Positions 51,677 to 63,079 of a stretch of 64,000 nt of DNA are shown here, one piece after another. The stretch covers positions 372,001 to 436,000 of the forward strand of contig NC_133904.1 of assembly GCF_964199755.1 (NCBI RefSeq), read 5' to 3'. Below the pieces are notes generated by a model, which was not told the DNA's origin, ran no database searches, and saw only the letters and a list, made by a program, of their open reading frames with translations. The position numbers and the translations under genes were made by a program. The stretch is from Larus michahellis (Eukaryota; Chordata; Aves; Charadriiformes; Laridae). The first letter of the stretch is position 1. Every line of letters begins with the position of its first letter.

Positions 51677-54600
51677 TCACGCCTTGGCCTCGATCATGGC
51701 CTCCATCATGCGGGCGCTGTTGGTGATGGCCGTGGTCAGGAAGATGAACTTGCAGCCTGGGGGAGAGGCGATGCCGGTGCCCTGACAGTGCTCCCGGGAT
51801 CCCGGCACCCCCTTCCCGGGGCTCGGCCGCCTCTGGCACCGGGCACAGCCACGGCTCCACGCCGTGACTACGGGAGTCCCCGAGCCCTGCCCCTCCCCTG
51901 CGGCTCCTACCTCTCTCCTTCCCCAGGAACCGCAGGGCCGCGATCTCGGAGAAGGTGCAGCCCCCCAGGAAGACGGCGAGGACGACGCGCTGGGACTCCC
52001 AGGCGGGGTTGTCCTCCACGGCGCTGTCTGGATGGGGCAAAGCGCTGTGGGACCCCCCAGCCCCCGGCCTGCCCGCCCCCAGCCCGGCGCCTGGACCTAC
52101 CTGAGACCGAAAACTCGTTGCCGTTGAGCAGCCGCACGACCTCCTCCAGGCCCAGCCAGCCCCGGCGCTCCAGCACCTGGAGGACGGGGCGGGGGTCAGG
52201 CTAAGGCCCCCCGGGAGCACTGCCCACCCCAGCCCTGGGCAGAGGGACCCCGCCGGACGCCCCGGAGGCAGGCTGGCGTGTGGGGGGACACGCAGGGAGG
52301 ACCCCGGTGACAGGCGGCCTCACCTGCTCGATGATCTTGCAGCTCAGGGGGACGTAGGCCCCGCTGAACACATAAGCCATGTCCCGAGGCATTTTCAGGT
52401 CGTACTCTCCGTCCACCCGGGGGATCTGCAGAGACGAGCGAGACTCCGGCTACGGGATCAGCCTGCTCAGGGCTTCACCGACCCCCGCAAGAGGTGCAGA
52501 CCGATGGGGAGGGACAGTGCTCAGAGCAAGCCCCTGTCCCCGCTCCATCCTGCCCTGCCACCACCTGCCCAATATGCAGCCCGGGCGGGCATCAGAGGGC
52601 CAGGGACGGACACGTCACCTCTCCCCTGGAGAGAGGCCACAGAGCTGCCCCCCCCCAGCGCCAGGCAGCTGCCCGCAGCCAGCGCCAGCCCTGGACTGGG
52701 GCTGCAGTGTTCACAGGGGGCAAGGTGAGCCCCAGCCCCCACCTGGCCGGGGCCCAGAGTCAGAGCAGACCAGGAAGCCCGCAGTGAGCCCCTGTCCAGG
52801 GGAAAAGCCCCTCCGCTGCCTGGAGCGGCAGCAGCAGCTCTGGCCCTGTGCAGAGGGCACAATGGAGGTGCAGAGCCTGGAGAGCCGGGCACGGGCATGG
52901 ACCCACCAGAGCTCTTCTGGCACCGGTGGGCACTGGCCAGCAGCCCCACGAGGACATACCAACCCCAGCTTCTTGCTTATGGCTCGAAAATTGCTCTTCC
53001 TGGCCAAAGAATTAAATGCATCTGTAATCTTTCCTGGAAAAAAAACAAGACAAGGAGAAACGGCTCAGAGCCTCTGGAATAAGAGGGACACGCAAGCTGC
53101 TGGCTCTAGAAGAGAACTGGCAGCAGTGCCTGCTGGTCTGCTGCCCCTGTTTGCAGCACCATCTCCGGGGACGTGCTCTGTGCCGGCAGTGCCCACCTTT
53201 CCCACGAGCTTCCAGCCAGCTCTGAAGCAGGAGCTCCCAAGGGGACAGGTCTCGGCCCCAGTGCTCCCCACAGCCCAGGCTCCCAGGGGAAGCGGGGGGC
53301 AGAGGGCTGGCCCTCACCTGCAGCGCGGTCTGTCACCAGCTTGCTGACTTTGCTCTCCACGGCAGTCAGGGTCTCTCCAGCCGACTGCTCGGTCAGCAGC
53401 CCGACGCGCTTGAGGTTGTGGAAGGTCAGCAAGTGCTCAGGCCCGTAGCTCTGGGGAAGGAGGCAGCCGGATCAGCGCAGAGCCAGGGTGCCACCTCCGT
53501 GGGGAGCCTGCTTAGAACAACCCCGCAGGCAAAGGGCAGAGCTCGGGGCCCATGTGGAGCCTGTGGAGGCAGGGGCTGTCCTGAGGAGACAGCCCGAGCG
53601 CCCCTGGGGAGCGCTGCTGCCCGGCGCCTGTGGCAAGCAGCAGGCAGGGAGGGGCAGCCCTGTCACACACAACACTTGCTCTGCTGTGAGCCCCCAGACA
53701 CTCGCCTGCAGGTACTGGGTTTTCAGGGAGCGGTAGTCTTTGGGGATGAGACCTGTGGGGAGCACCAGGGTGAGCTCTGCGCCATGGCCACAGGGTGCCG
53801 GTGCCCCCCCCCAGTGCAGCCAGACACCTCACCGTTCTCCGTGATGGACAGGAGGCACATCAGGCGCAGGCTCTCGATGGGGGACACCTGGGTGGGAGTG
53901 AGCAGTGAGCCCCCTGCAGCCCCCGCAGCGGCACGGGGCGGCCGGAGCAGCCCGTTCCCCCGGCTCGGCGAGGTCTCACCTGCCGGTCGATGTGCTCCTC
54001 TATGAAGCTGGTGCTCTCTCGGATGTCGAAGCCTTCCAGCAGAGCTATGGTGGGGGAAGAGGCGGCGTCACTTCACCCACCCCCAGGGCTCTCACCAGCT
54101 AACCAAGCTGGAGCCCGGGCTTGGCCTCCCTCCCCGAGCCCCAGGGATCAGGGCAGGCTTGTGATGCTGGGCCTCCCACCCCACCACACACCAGCCCTCT
54201 GAGGATGATGCTTGATCCTATTTAGGACCCCAAGACCCGCCCCAGTGCAAATGGTCTGGAAGGATTGTGGTCATGCAGGGCTGGGACAAGGGAAAGGAGG
54301 GTGTAGCGAGGGGGGGCCAGTCACTTCTCGCAAGTAACAGGCAACAGGACAAGAGGAAACAGCCTCAAGTTGCGCCAGGGGAGGTGTAGATTGGATACTA
54401 GGAAAAAATTTTACACTGAAAGGGTTACCAAGCATTGGGACAGGCTGCACAGGGCAGTGGTGGAGTCACCATCCCTGGAGGGATTTAAAAGCCGGGCAGA
54501 CGTGGTGCTGAGGGACATGGGGCAGTGGTGGGCTTGATGGTGCTGGGGTGATGGTTGGACTCGATGATCTGAAAGGTCCCTTCTAACCCAGGCGATTCTA

Positions 54601-57600
54601 TAAGTGAGGCCATGTGTATGGGACAACTTGTAATTTCTCCTAAATAAAGCAGCCTGAAGAGACTTTCAATGTAAGGCCTTGAGCAGGCCATATTCTCAAG
54701 CAACTGATAAAGCCAACACCTGCTTATCTCCTGAGAAAGGAAGCTGGCACCTGGACGCCAGTTCTAAAGAAACAAAACAGCCCTGTTTTTCCTCCTGTGA
54801 AGGACGAGCTGTTTATCCGAGAAAGACGCCATGCCCAGTGTTGACCTTTGCCTCATTATTTGTGAAATGCATACTAAAGTTCACACCCTGCATATGCTAA
54901 TGAAGATTATTGAGACCATGCTAAACATAAATGACTATAGCTCTCGTCTCCCATCTTGCACTCAGATGTGCGAATCCGAGTCGTTTACCCCCCCTCTTTT
55001 CTGAGTGGTACGCGACACCCTGGGTCGGAGCAGAGGGTTGGGGAGCGAGGGCCGGGACAGGGGTAGCAACAGATGTGGGACAGGGAACAGCACTCACAAT
55101 GCTCAGCCTTGATCATCTCCTGGAAGTCCTGCTTGGTTTTCTTTTTCATGATGGACTCGCAGGCACCAATATCTGCATAGCCAAGAGAGATGGCCACTTT
55201 GGAGCATCGCTTGTCCCCCCAGCCCCATGTGAACTAACAGCCCCTGCTGCCCTGCCCACTGCTCAGAGAATCGTCCCCTCCTGGGGACGAGCAGGGCCCT
55301 TTAACCCCGGGGAGCCCAGGCAGCTGCTGCAGCAGCCAAGGGCCTCTCCCTCCCTGCTGTGCCAGCCCCAGCTCCTACGCAGGCTCAGCAGACGATGCTC
55401 CTGCTTTAGTCCCTTCAGCTCCTGGGAGACAAAGTTCTTCATCTGCTTGATGTCCATGCTGCGGCGCCGCTGCAGAGAAAAGAGCATCCAGGGAGGCGAC
55501 CCAGCTATGGAGGGGCAGCACTGTGGGCATCCCGCACACCGGGGCCATACTCACGTCGTACTGTGCCTGCAGGTTACGTGACTTCTGGCTCAAGAAGCCG
55601 AACACGCTGGAGAAGTGCTCATTCCGAATCTGGCTGAAGACCTGTGGAGAGCACCCCAGAAGTTGGTGCCAGGGCAGCCACAGCCCCCAGTGCCACGGCA
55701 CCCGGAGCTGACGCTTGCCAGCAGCCCGAACAGTAGGGAGACAAGGTGCTATCTCTGCCGGGGAGGCCAGTGCCCCAAAATTCCAACTAGCCAGCAAGAC
55801 ACAGCCCTGCACGCAGGGACTCTGCCGACAACAGGCACCAAGCTGCGCCTGCAGACCACGCTTCTCTGGTCTCTCTGTCCTGACCCATCCCAACCCGTGC
55901 TCCGATGGGTGCTCCGAGGCCCAGCAGCACCCGGCTGTCCCTGCTTGGGCTTACAGGAGGACATGCCCTGCTCAGCCCCTCCTGGTGCCACCGGAGCACA
56001 GAGGGACACGCTTCTCCCAAAGCACGTGAGCAGGACTCACTTTGTCCTGGGCATTCAGCAGCACCTTAATGCTCTTGTCAGAAGAAGTGACATCTGGCCC
56101 AAAATCCACGCTCCCTGCAAAAAGGATGAAGAGCTGCTTTGCCCCAGCACTAGCGACATCCCGGCACGTGTCGCCCCTGCTGCAAAAGGCAGCAGAGAGA
56201 GGTGATGCCCACCCAGCCGCTCGGTCAGACCAAGGGCTGTCCTTGTGGAGAGCCTCCAGCAGCGCCCCACACCGCGACTGTCCCCGTGGGGAGCGGCTTT
56301 GGCTGCAGCACGCAGGCTCTCGGTCTGACAACAGCAGGCACAAACCCTGGGGACTCTCCCTGCGCAGGTGTGCAGCCCCGCACCGCCCTGTCGCCTCCCC
56401 TGGTGACCTACCGCACTTGATGCGGAAGGTGTCATCCACCAGCCCCTCGTACACCACCTGGGAGCACAGCGCCGTCACGTAGTCTGTGTCTGCAACGAGA
56501 GACGGTGCCGGGGCTGCTCTCCCGCTCCTCGCCCTCGCTGCCCGGCCCCGACCCCGCAGCCGGCCGCCCCACACCGCCTGCTGCTCCCCGCAGCCTGCAC
56601 AGCCTCTCCCTGCCCCGTCACCGGGAGAGCCTTCTCCGGGCAAGGTGCTGGCCCAAACTTGGCCAGCCCTTGCCCGCTGCCCGCCTCACTCCAGCCTACC
56701 TCTGTCCATCAGGAAGACGTTGCCAATCTCGGGCTTCCTGCCCTGGCTGTCGCCCTCGCTCTCTTCCTCCAGGTCCCGCCACAGCTCGTAGCTCATCTGT
56801 GACGGGCAAAGCGTGGCAGGGCCAGGGGAGCAGCCCAGGCTCCCGACAAGGCCCACAGCCCACCCCAGCCCCTCACGTGCCGCTGTGATGAGCCAGCCAG
56901 GGCACGGGATAAAGCCATCCACGGGGACAACCGGCCACAGCAGGCCTGAGGCACACTGACCAAGACTGGGCACAAACGCTTTCCCCTCCAGGGCATGGGG
57001 TGCCCCACAACACCCCAACGAGCAGCTGATGCTGCCGTGGCTGCCCCTGCCCAACCTTGGCACACGCAGCGCTGGCTGGGAGATGCAGGATGGCAGGGAC
57101 CCCTGCAACCTGCCGAGCCCCCCGCAAACCTGCTGAGCCCCCAGAGCTGCCTGGGGAGAAGCAGCAGCCACCTCTATAGTGACACAATGCCACGCGGTTG
57201 ATGGGGTTTGAGTCCCTGCGAGCTGTACCCCTTTCGGGGATCAGAGAGGCTTCCCTGGGCACCAGCCGAGCCCGGCAGCATGGGCCATACCTTGGCACAC
57301 CTGCCAATCCCATAGGCCTTGCCAAAAGGTCCGTACAGGGAGTTCAGTAACTGCAGGGCTCGAGCGATGGAGTTGATCCAGCGGTGATCTCCCTCCTGCA
57401 GGGACCACGAGATGTCAGGGAGCGAGGCTGGGCAGGCTGGCTGGGAAACGACTGCCACGCCAGGGCACTCAGCTGGAGATGGAGTGGGGATGGAGTGGGC
57501 CCTGGGCTTGGCAATTCCAGGAGGAACATGCACAGGAACGTGCTGGGGTGCCCTGAAGCTGCTTAGAGGGGAACAGAGGGGCCAGGACAGGGGGTCTGCA

Positions 57601-59678
57601 TGTGGAGGAGGGGAGGCATCACACCCTGCCAGAGCAGCCACCTCCGGCAAAAGCCACCCCAGGAGGGCGAGAGCTGAGGGGGCCAAGCAGAATGTCACAC
57701 ATCAGCTCTCTGAACAAAGCTTTTCTATCCCAAGCCCAACAGATGGGCAAGGGAAAGGCTGCCACCCTGCAGGGCAGCGTCCCAGCAGTATTGTCCCACT
57801 GACCAAGAAGTAGTCGCGAAAGAACTCAGGCAGCTCCATGCTGATGATGTCTTCGTCCAACGGGAGCAGGTAGAAGGACCATTCGTCACAGGTGACATCT
57901 GAGTTTGGGACAGGGAAAGGCAGGAGTTACCCAGCCCTCAGCAGAAACAGGGGCTCCTGGGGCAGGAATCACGGCAGCCCCGCAAACAGGGGTGCGGGGA
58001 GCAGAGAGATGGGGCCTTTCCACAGGGATTCATGGCAGGACGGTCTCTCCTCCCAGAAGAGGGGGGAGAGGTGCCGATGCTGCAGCGTGCACACGGCTGC
58101 TCGAGGAAACCTGCGCTTCCTGCCCGCACTCCCGTCCTGCCAGCATAGGGATCCCAGCACTGGATTCAACTGGGATTCTGCAGCGTCAGAGCTACCGCGA
58201 GCCAGACCTCGGGGAGGGGAAGGGGCAGGGGCAGGCACCACAGCCCCACTCACCACCAAAGACTCCCTCTTCCTCCAGCACCATCTCGCAAGCATAAAAC
58301 TGGAAGAGAAGGAGAGACCCTCAGGATCCGGCCAGGCTCTGAGTGGGTGGGCAAGGAACTGGTGGTGAGGGCTTTTAATTAAACATTTCTGGGTTAGAAA
58401 TTAAGAACTTTTGGTGTCTGTGGAAGGGGTGGAAGGCACAAAGGCCGGGCAGACACAGAGCAACGGGGTAACGGGCAGCAGAGCACAGTCAGACTGACCT
58501 TTTGGGGGCTGAAGATAATCTTGTACTTCCTGCTCCTCCCTGACATCTTGTCAGCATTGACAATGTCTGCGGACACAAAACATGCAGACCCTGCAAAGGC
58601 TGCTCAACCCCTGCACCGGCACAGCTCCTTGTGTCTGATGAGGGTCCCACATCTCATAGGACCCAAAATACCTCTGTCAGGAAGCAAAACCCCTGGGGCA
58701 GGGCCTGTCTGCCGAGGCTGTGGCCCCCCCAAAAGCCCTTCTCAAGGCCATGCAACACCGGTAGCCCCAGGCACCGACCCTCAGCCCAGGCAGCGCGGGA
58801 TGCTCCCCAGACGGCAGCTGCTGAGGCATCACCCACCGACAGCGGGTGACAGACAGCTGCCCCTCGGCCGCTCCACTCACCGGCGATGTACCTCATGGTC
58901 CTGATCCGCGGCCGGACGAGGAAGCAGAACCTGCGGTCACAAAGGGGAGTAAGAGGCCCTTGTGCCCAGCCCTTCCCCGGCCCCATTCCCTCAGCAGATC
59001 TGCCCCAGGACCCGTCCAGTCCAGTGGAGCCCAATCCTGAGCTGGCAACGGGAAGAGGCACCTGCCCCAATCCCTTTGGCCTGGCCTGGCTGCGGGGCCA
59101 GCTGCAGGCCAGGCAAGCAGCCCCAGTGCCACGGCGGTGGGGGACTCACTGGTCGCTGGCGCTGAGGGCCGGCCGGCTCTCCACCTTGTACAGCTTGTCC
59201 ACCTCGTGCTCCTGCAGGGAGACGCCGGGGTGTGGGTAGGCAGCGCGGGCAGCACCGGCAGCTGCCACCCGTCCCGGCCCCCGCAGTACCTTCAGGATGG
59301 AGACGTTGGCGATGCGGTCCAGGGGGCTCATCAGGTCGGCCTCGATGAACAGGTCCTTCTTCCCGGGGAGCTACGAGCAGGCGGGGCGTGGGGACGGAGC
59401 CCCACCGCCTGTCCCTCGGGGCCGAGCCCCCTTCTCTGCCGGTACCGGGCCCTCCCCGCCCGCATCCCCTCCCCTGCTGGCCCGCGCCCCCTCGGCCCTC
59501 CCGCCCCCGGTGCGAGATCCCTCCGGGGCCCGAGCCCGGCCCCTCCCGCCGCCGTCCCGGGCCGCCCCCGCCGCGCCCGGACCTGCTCCAGCAGGTAGAT
59601 GAGCTGGTCCCGCGCCAGCCGCTTCAGGATACCGAAGTCGGGCGGCTCGGGCGCATCGCGGCGGCCGGCGAAGGCCAT
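51677..59678 (-). CDS. VPS33B: VPS33B, Sec1/Munc18-family tethering protein
   Basis: SM protein that works with VIPAS39 in late-endosome, lysosome and alpha-granule trafficking (ARC syndrome gene in human). Twenty-three exons in transcript order: 59583-59678, 59290-59370, 59150-59211, 58881-58930, 58499-58566, 58254-58299, 57804-57898, 57291-57395, 56700-56796, 56412-56489, 56041-56114, 55555-55641, 55379-55469, 55098-55172, 53980-54044, 53833-53887, 53706-53752, 53318-53450, 52960-53033, 52324-52425, 52101-52176, 51911-52027, 51677-51756; 617 aa, identical to human length. Key matches: [111 protein letters not shown] and a final [15 protein letters not shown]. The intron after the 53706 exon has a GC donor (CAG|GCGAGT). 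One intron holds a CR1 and an unknown repeat. Confidence 0.96.
54300..54606 (+). mobile_element. CR1 LINE 3' fragment
   Basis: The sequence from AGGACAAGAGGAAACAGCCT through ACCATCCCTGGAGGGATTTA to GGTTGGACTCGATGATCTGA, ending in a single GATTCTATAAG, follows the CR1 3' consensus. It lies antisense within a VPS33B intron (between the exons at 55098-55172 and 53980-54044). It is more diverged than the UNC45A copy, so probably older or of another CR1 subfamily. Confidence 0.9.
54627..54957. repeat. Interspersed repeat of unknown family, copy 2
   Basis: Second copy of the repeat described at 48655-48980, directly beside the CR1 fragment in a VPS33B intron. It is slightly longer at its TGTAATTTCTCC end. 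Two copies in different introns, with similarity ending abruptly, support an interspersed element rather than a local duplication. Confidence 0.75.
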
Positions 59679-59796
59679 GGCGGGGAGCGGCCCCGGAACG
59701 CCCGGACGCGGACGCGGCCCCGGCGGAACCCCGTGGCGGAAGCACCCGTCGCCATGGCAACGCGGGGAGGCGGGACGCTGCTCAGCTCTGCGCACG

Positions 59797-59802
59797 TTTA
59801 TT
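59797..59802 (-). terminator. HDDC3: Poly(A) signal of HDDC3 (AATAAA on minus strand)
   Basis: TTTATT on the plus strand, 63 bp past the HDDC3 stop and only 118 bp before the VPS33B ATG, so HDDC3 cleavage and VPS33B initiation share the same short interval. Confidence 0.85.
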
Positions 59803-59865
59803 GGCCGCCGCGCCGCAACCCCGCCCGCCGTTCCCGTGCCCGGTGCCGGGCCCCGTCGCCGCCGG

Positions 59866-61228
59866 TCACGGTGCCGGCTCCGGCTCCGGGTGTAGCCCGC
59901 GCTCCTCGAACAGCCGCCGCAGCTCGGCCTCCAGCGGCGGGCTCGTCCCGCGCAGACCGGCCACCACCTGCGCCGCCCACCGGAAGTACTCCTGCACGCG
60001 CTGCGGCGTCCACCCTGCGGGCACGGCGCTGCGTCACGTCCGGCGGCGGGGGCCCGCGGGAGGCTCCGCCGCACCGACCCGGCCCCGGCCGTCTCCGGGT
60101 GCTGCAGCCCCGCCGGTGTCCCCCCGGCTGGAAGCCGCTCCCCGAGCCCCGTCAGGCCCCGCTCCTCCGGCACGGGCGGCCCCTCCCGACCTCCCTCCGT
60201 TGCCTCCCCCCCTCCGCCGGGCCGGGCTCGGAGCAACGCGGGCCGGGACCGAGGGCGGGAGCGGGGACCGGCCCCGGGCAGCCGCGCTGTGCCGGTGCGG
60301 GGTGTCAGCCCCCCGGTGCCGGACAGGGCCGCGCCCGGTGCGGGCGGTACCTGCCGGGGTGCAGCGGTTGAGGTCCCGCAGGTTGTGCAGCTTGTCCGCC
60401 AGCTTCACCAGCTTGGCCCGCGGGCTGCTGCCGGCGGCGCGCTCGACCTGCAGCCGCTTTCGCTCCATCTTGGGCAGCGCCTTGTCATCCGTCACCTCCT
60501 CCACGACGCGCCGCACCTCTGCCCCGAACCGCTCCTCGATCTCCGAGAAGGTGGTGTCCGTGTCCTCCACCGTGTCGTGCAGGAGGGCGGCCTGGCACCA
60601 GGAGGGGACAGTGGGGGTCCGGGGCCGGGCCCTGCCGCGGCACGGGGCGGCCGTGGCGGGGGGCACAGGGCCTCCGTTACCTGCAGCACCACCGTGTCGG
60701 TCACGCCGGCCTCCTGGGCCAGAATCCTGGCTACCCCTGCGGCGCGGAGCAGAGAGTGGGGAGGGGGCACTGCGGGGGGAGCGGGCGGCCCCGGGCCGGG
60801 CCAGCAGCTCCCGTGGGCACCGTCCCGGGCCAGGCAACAGCGTAGGAGGAGCCCCCATGGCCGAATACTGGGGGTCTGGGCAGGGGGCTGCCTCCCAGGG
60901 GTGGGCAGTGCCCGGGGGGCTCACACCCCGCTCGGGCGGCAGGGACGTGGCACAGGAGAGGGGACCTGGCTCTCTCCAGGGGCGGGGAGTGGGGGACTCC
61001 AGGGCAGGAGGGGACTCCCGGGGACAGACCGCGCTCCGGGGCAGCGGAAAGGGGGGATCCCGGGGGCAGACGGTGCCCCGGGACGCGGCTGTGCGGGTGC
61101 CGGCGGAGCTCCGCACCGATGGGGTGGTTGATGTAGGGGGTGCCCTCGGGGTCCTTCCGCCGCTGCCCCTTGTGCTTCTCGGCCGCGAAATCCGCCGCCT
61201 CCAGTAGTGCCGCCGCTTCCGAGCCCAT
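59866..61228 (-). CDS. HDDC3: HDDC3 (MESH1), metazoan SpoT homologue
   Basis: HD-domain, Mn-dependent hydrolase of ppGpp and, in animals, NADPH. Exons in transcript order: 61117-61228, 60681-60736, 60351-60591, 59866-60014; 185 aa (human 179). The metal and active-site residues are in place at human positions: His35 (INHPIG), His61-Asp62 ([10 protein letters not shown]), Glu65/Asp66 and Asp122 ([15 protein letters not shown]). The start ATG gives [19 protein letters not shown], matching human [19 protein letters not shown]. The tail ([10 protein letters not shown]) is longer than human. The gene sits between NGRN and VPS33B, whereas human HDDC3 lies between MAN2A2 and UNC45A. Confidence 0.96.
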
Positions 61229-61274
61229 GGCCGCCGGCGGAAGCAGCGCGGCGGAGGCGGGCCCCATCCAACCG

Positions 61275-61280
61275 TTTATT
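61275..61280 (-). terminator. NGRN: NGRN poly(A) signal overlapping its stop codon
   Basis: On the minus strand the sequence CGCGCAATAAACGG contains CAA-TAA (last codon and stop) and AATAAA at once. No other hexamer lies before the HDDC3 ATG 47 bp further on. Cleavage 10-30 nt downstream would fall at about 61245-61265. Confidence 0.75.
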
Positions 61281-61924
61281 GCGCGCCGGGGCCCGGCCCG
61301 CCCCGGCCCCGCGGCAGCCGGTACAGCAGCGTGCCGTCGGGGGCGCGCACCTCGCAGCCCGCTCCCGCTCCCGGTGCGGCGCTCAGCGCTCTCTCGTCCT
61401 GCCGCTGGCGGCGGCGCGGCGGGGGGCAGCCCCGGCCCCGCAGCACCCGCCGCACCACGTCGGGGCTGACTCCGAAGCCCTGTGCCAGGCGCTCCGGCGG
61501 CCACTCCTCGGGCAGCTCCTGCCGCAGGAACCTGCGGGCGCGGACACGGTCACCGGGGCTCGGCTCTTCCCGATCCGACCCCCGCCCCGGCCCGGCCCCG
61601 CCGCTTACCGCATCTGCTCCATCGCCTCCCAGGTCAGGGTGCGCTCGGGAGCGCCGCGGCCCCCGCCCAGCTCCCGCCGCAGCCGCTGCAACCGCACCGC
61701 TGCCCGCCGCCGCCGGGCCCTGCGGGGAGAGACGTGAGCGGCCCGGCCCCGCTCCCGGCTCCCGCCGCCCCGCACCTCCCGGCTCCCGCCGCCCCGCACC
61801 TCTCGGCCTCCTCCAGCGCCGGGTCCGGCGGCTCCGGGTCCCCGGGCCACGCCGCCGCCGCCCGCCGCGAGGTCCCCGCCAGGAGTGCGGCCGCCCGCAG
61901 CCCGCGCCGCAGCAGCGCCGCCAT
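61276..61924 (-). CDS. NGRN: NGRN, neugrin (short form)
   Basis: Mitochondrial protein that, with RPUSD4 and FASTKD2 in human, supports 16S rRNA stability and mitoribosome assembly. Exons in transcript order: 61800-61924, 61609-61719, 61276-61531; 163 aa. The N-terminus MAALLRRGLRAAALLAG is Arg/Ala/Leu-rich with no acids, like a mitochondrial targeting peptide. The neugrin core is clear: PERTLTWEAMEQMRFLRQEL, PEEWPPERLAQGFGVSPDVV, RRVLRGRG. The C-terminus keeps a human-like ending (GTLLYRLP against NFLYRI) but lacks most of the roughly 130-residue variable region of the 291-aa human protein. A 24-bp duplication gives a second in-frame donor after exon 1. The stop lies inside AATAAA. Confidence 0.9.
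61770..61824 (-). repeat. NGRN: 24-bp tandem duplication duplicating the NGRN exon 1 donor
   Basis: The unit GTGCGGGGCGGCGGGAGCCG plus GGAG follows the exon twice, so two identical GAG|GTGCGG donors lie 24 bp apart (exon ends 61800 or 61776 on the plus strand). Use of the second adds eight in-frame residues. Confidence 0.8.
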
Positions 61925-63079
61925 GGCCGGGAACGGCGCACCGGGAACCGGGCGGGGCCGGCGGCGGGGCGGCCCCCGCGGGGTCTCGGCCCCGGGAACG
62001 ACCGCAGCGGGCGAGGAGGGCGCAGCCTCCCCGGGGCCCGGCTGCCGGCCCGGCGGAGGGGAAGCTGCCCGGGGTGCGCAGCCCTGGGACCCTGCGGGGG
62101 CCGGGCTCCGGTCAGGGGGCGCAGACCCTCCGTCCCGGGCTCGGCCGGGGCCACCCTCCCCGCCCAGCAGCCCTGGTTCTTGGCGAGCACCCCCGGGACG
62201 AAGGTCGAGCGGGGGCGTCCCCTTTGCCACCTTACCTGTGCTCTTCAGGCTGCGGTGCGGGGCACTGGCGCGGTGCGGGACACGCGTGTGCTGCACGAGG
62301 GCAACGGAGGCGATGGGGAGCGCCTGGATGGCGGCAGGGCTGAAGGTGCCATCGCCTGTGCCCTTCCCCATGCTGGCTGGGGACGCCGGGTGACCGCTGC
62401 CCGTGCAGAAGGACAGCCTGCCAGCTTCACCTGGAAGAGCGCAGGCAGACATGGAGGGCAGGCAGACACCAGCAGCTCTGCGGGTCGGCAGCACGCTGCT
62501 GCCCTCCGTGATGGTGCCCAGCCCTGCAAGGCCCTGGCAGACCCTCCTCTGCCCCAGCTTCTCAGGCTGAAAACAGCTGGAGCCGATGGCGGGGGAGCCA
62601 GGGAGGGCAGGGTGAAGGTGTGGGTGGTGGGAGCATGGTGCAGCCCTTGGGCAGGGCTGGCAGGAACAGCTGTGGGCAACTGGGAGCAGTGCGGCAGGAG
62701 TGAGGCCTGAGAAGGGGCTGGGGGCCACACTGCGTCACCCAGTGCCTCCTCCGCACTTCCCACAGCTAACGCGCCCCTTTGGCTGTCCCATCTGCTGCAC
62801 TTCTGACCCTACTCTCGAGTACTTCGGGGCTTCTCACACCCCGTCCGCCCAGCACATCGACCCTTGGTCCTGGGAAATCACCCACTTTCCTCCTTGCCCC
62901 TGCAAATGCGACACTACTGGCCTCAGGCAGCAACGTCCAGTGGTCACCAGTTCCCAGAGTCCCCTCCACAGGGTCTGAGCACCCCAGGGACACAGAGCTC
63001 CATCCAGCCCCCCCTCTCCTCCCACCCCAGCAGGCCCAGGAACAGCCACAGCTCCCAAGCGCCTGCCCACAGCTCTGGC
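61925..63079 (-). other. NGRN-TTLL13 interval with a candidate 195-bp exon
   Basis: No complete gene seen. On the minus strand, 62430 down to 62236 is bounded by a good acceptor (CTCTTCCAG|GTGAAG) and a strong donor (CACAG|GTAAGG), and is 195 bp long. It may be a non-coding or alternative last exon of the TTLL13-like gene. The frame of the NGRN ATG stays open for about 268 codons upstream through this interval. No AATAAA or ATTAAA for the TTLL13-like transcript was found here. Confidence 0.45.
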
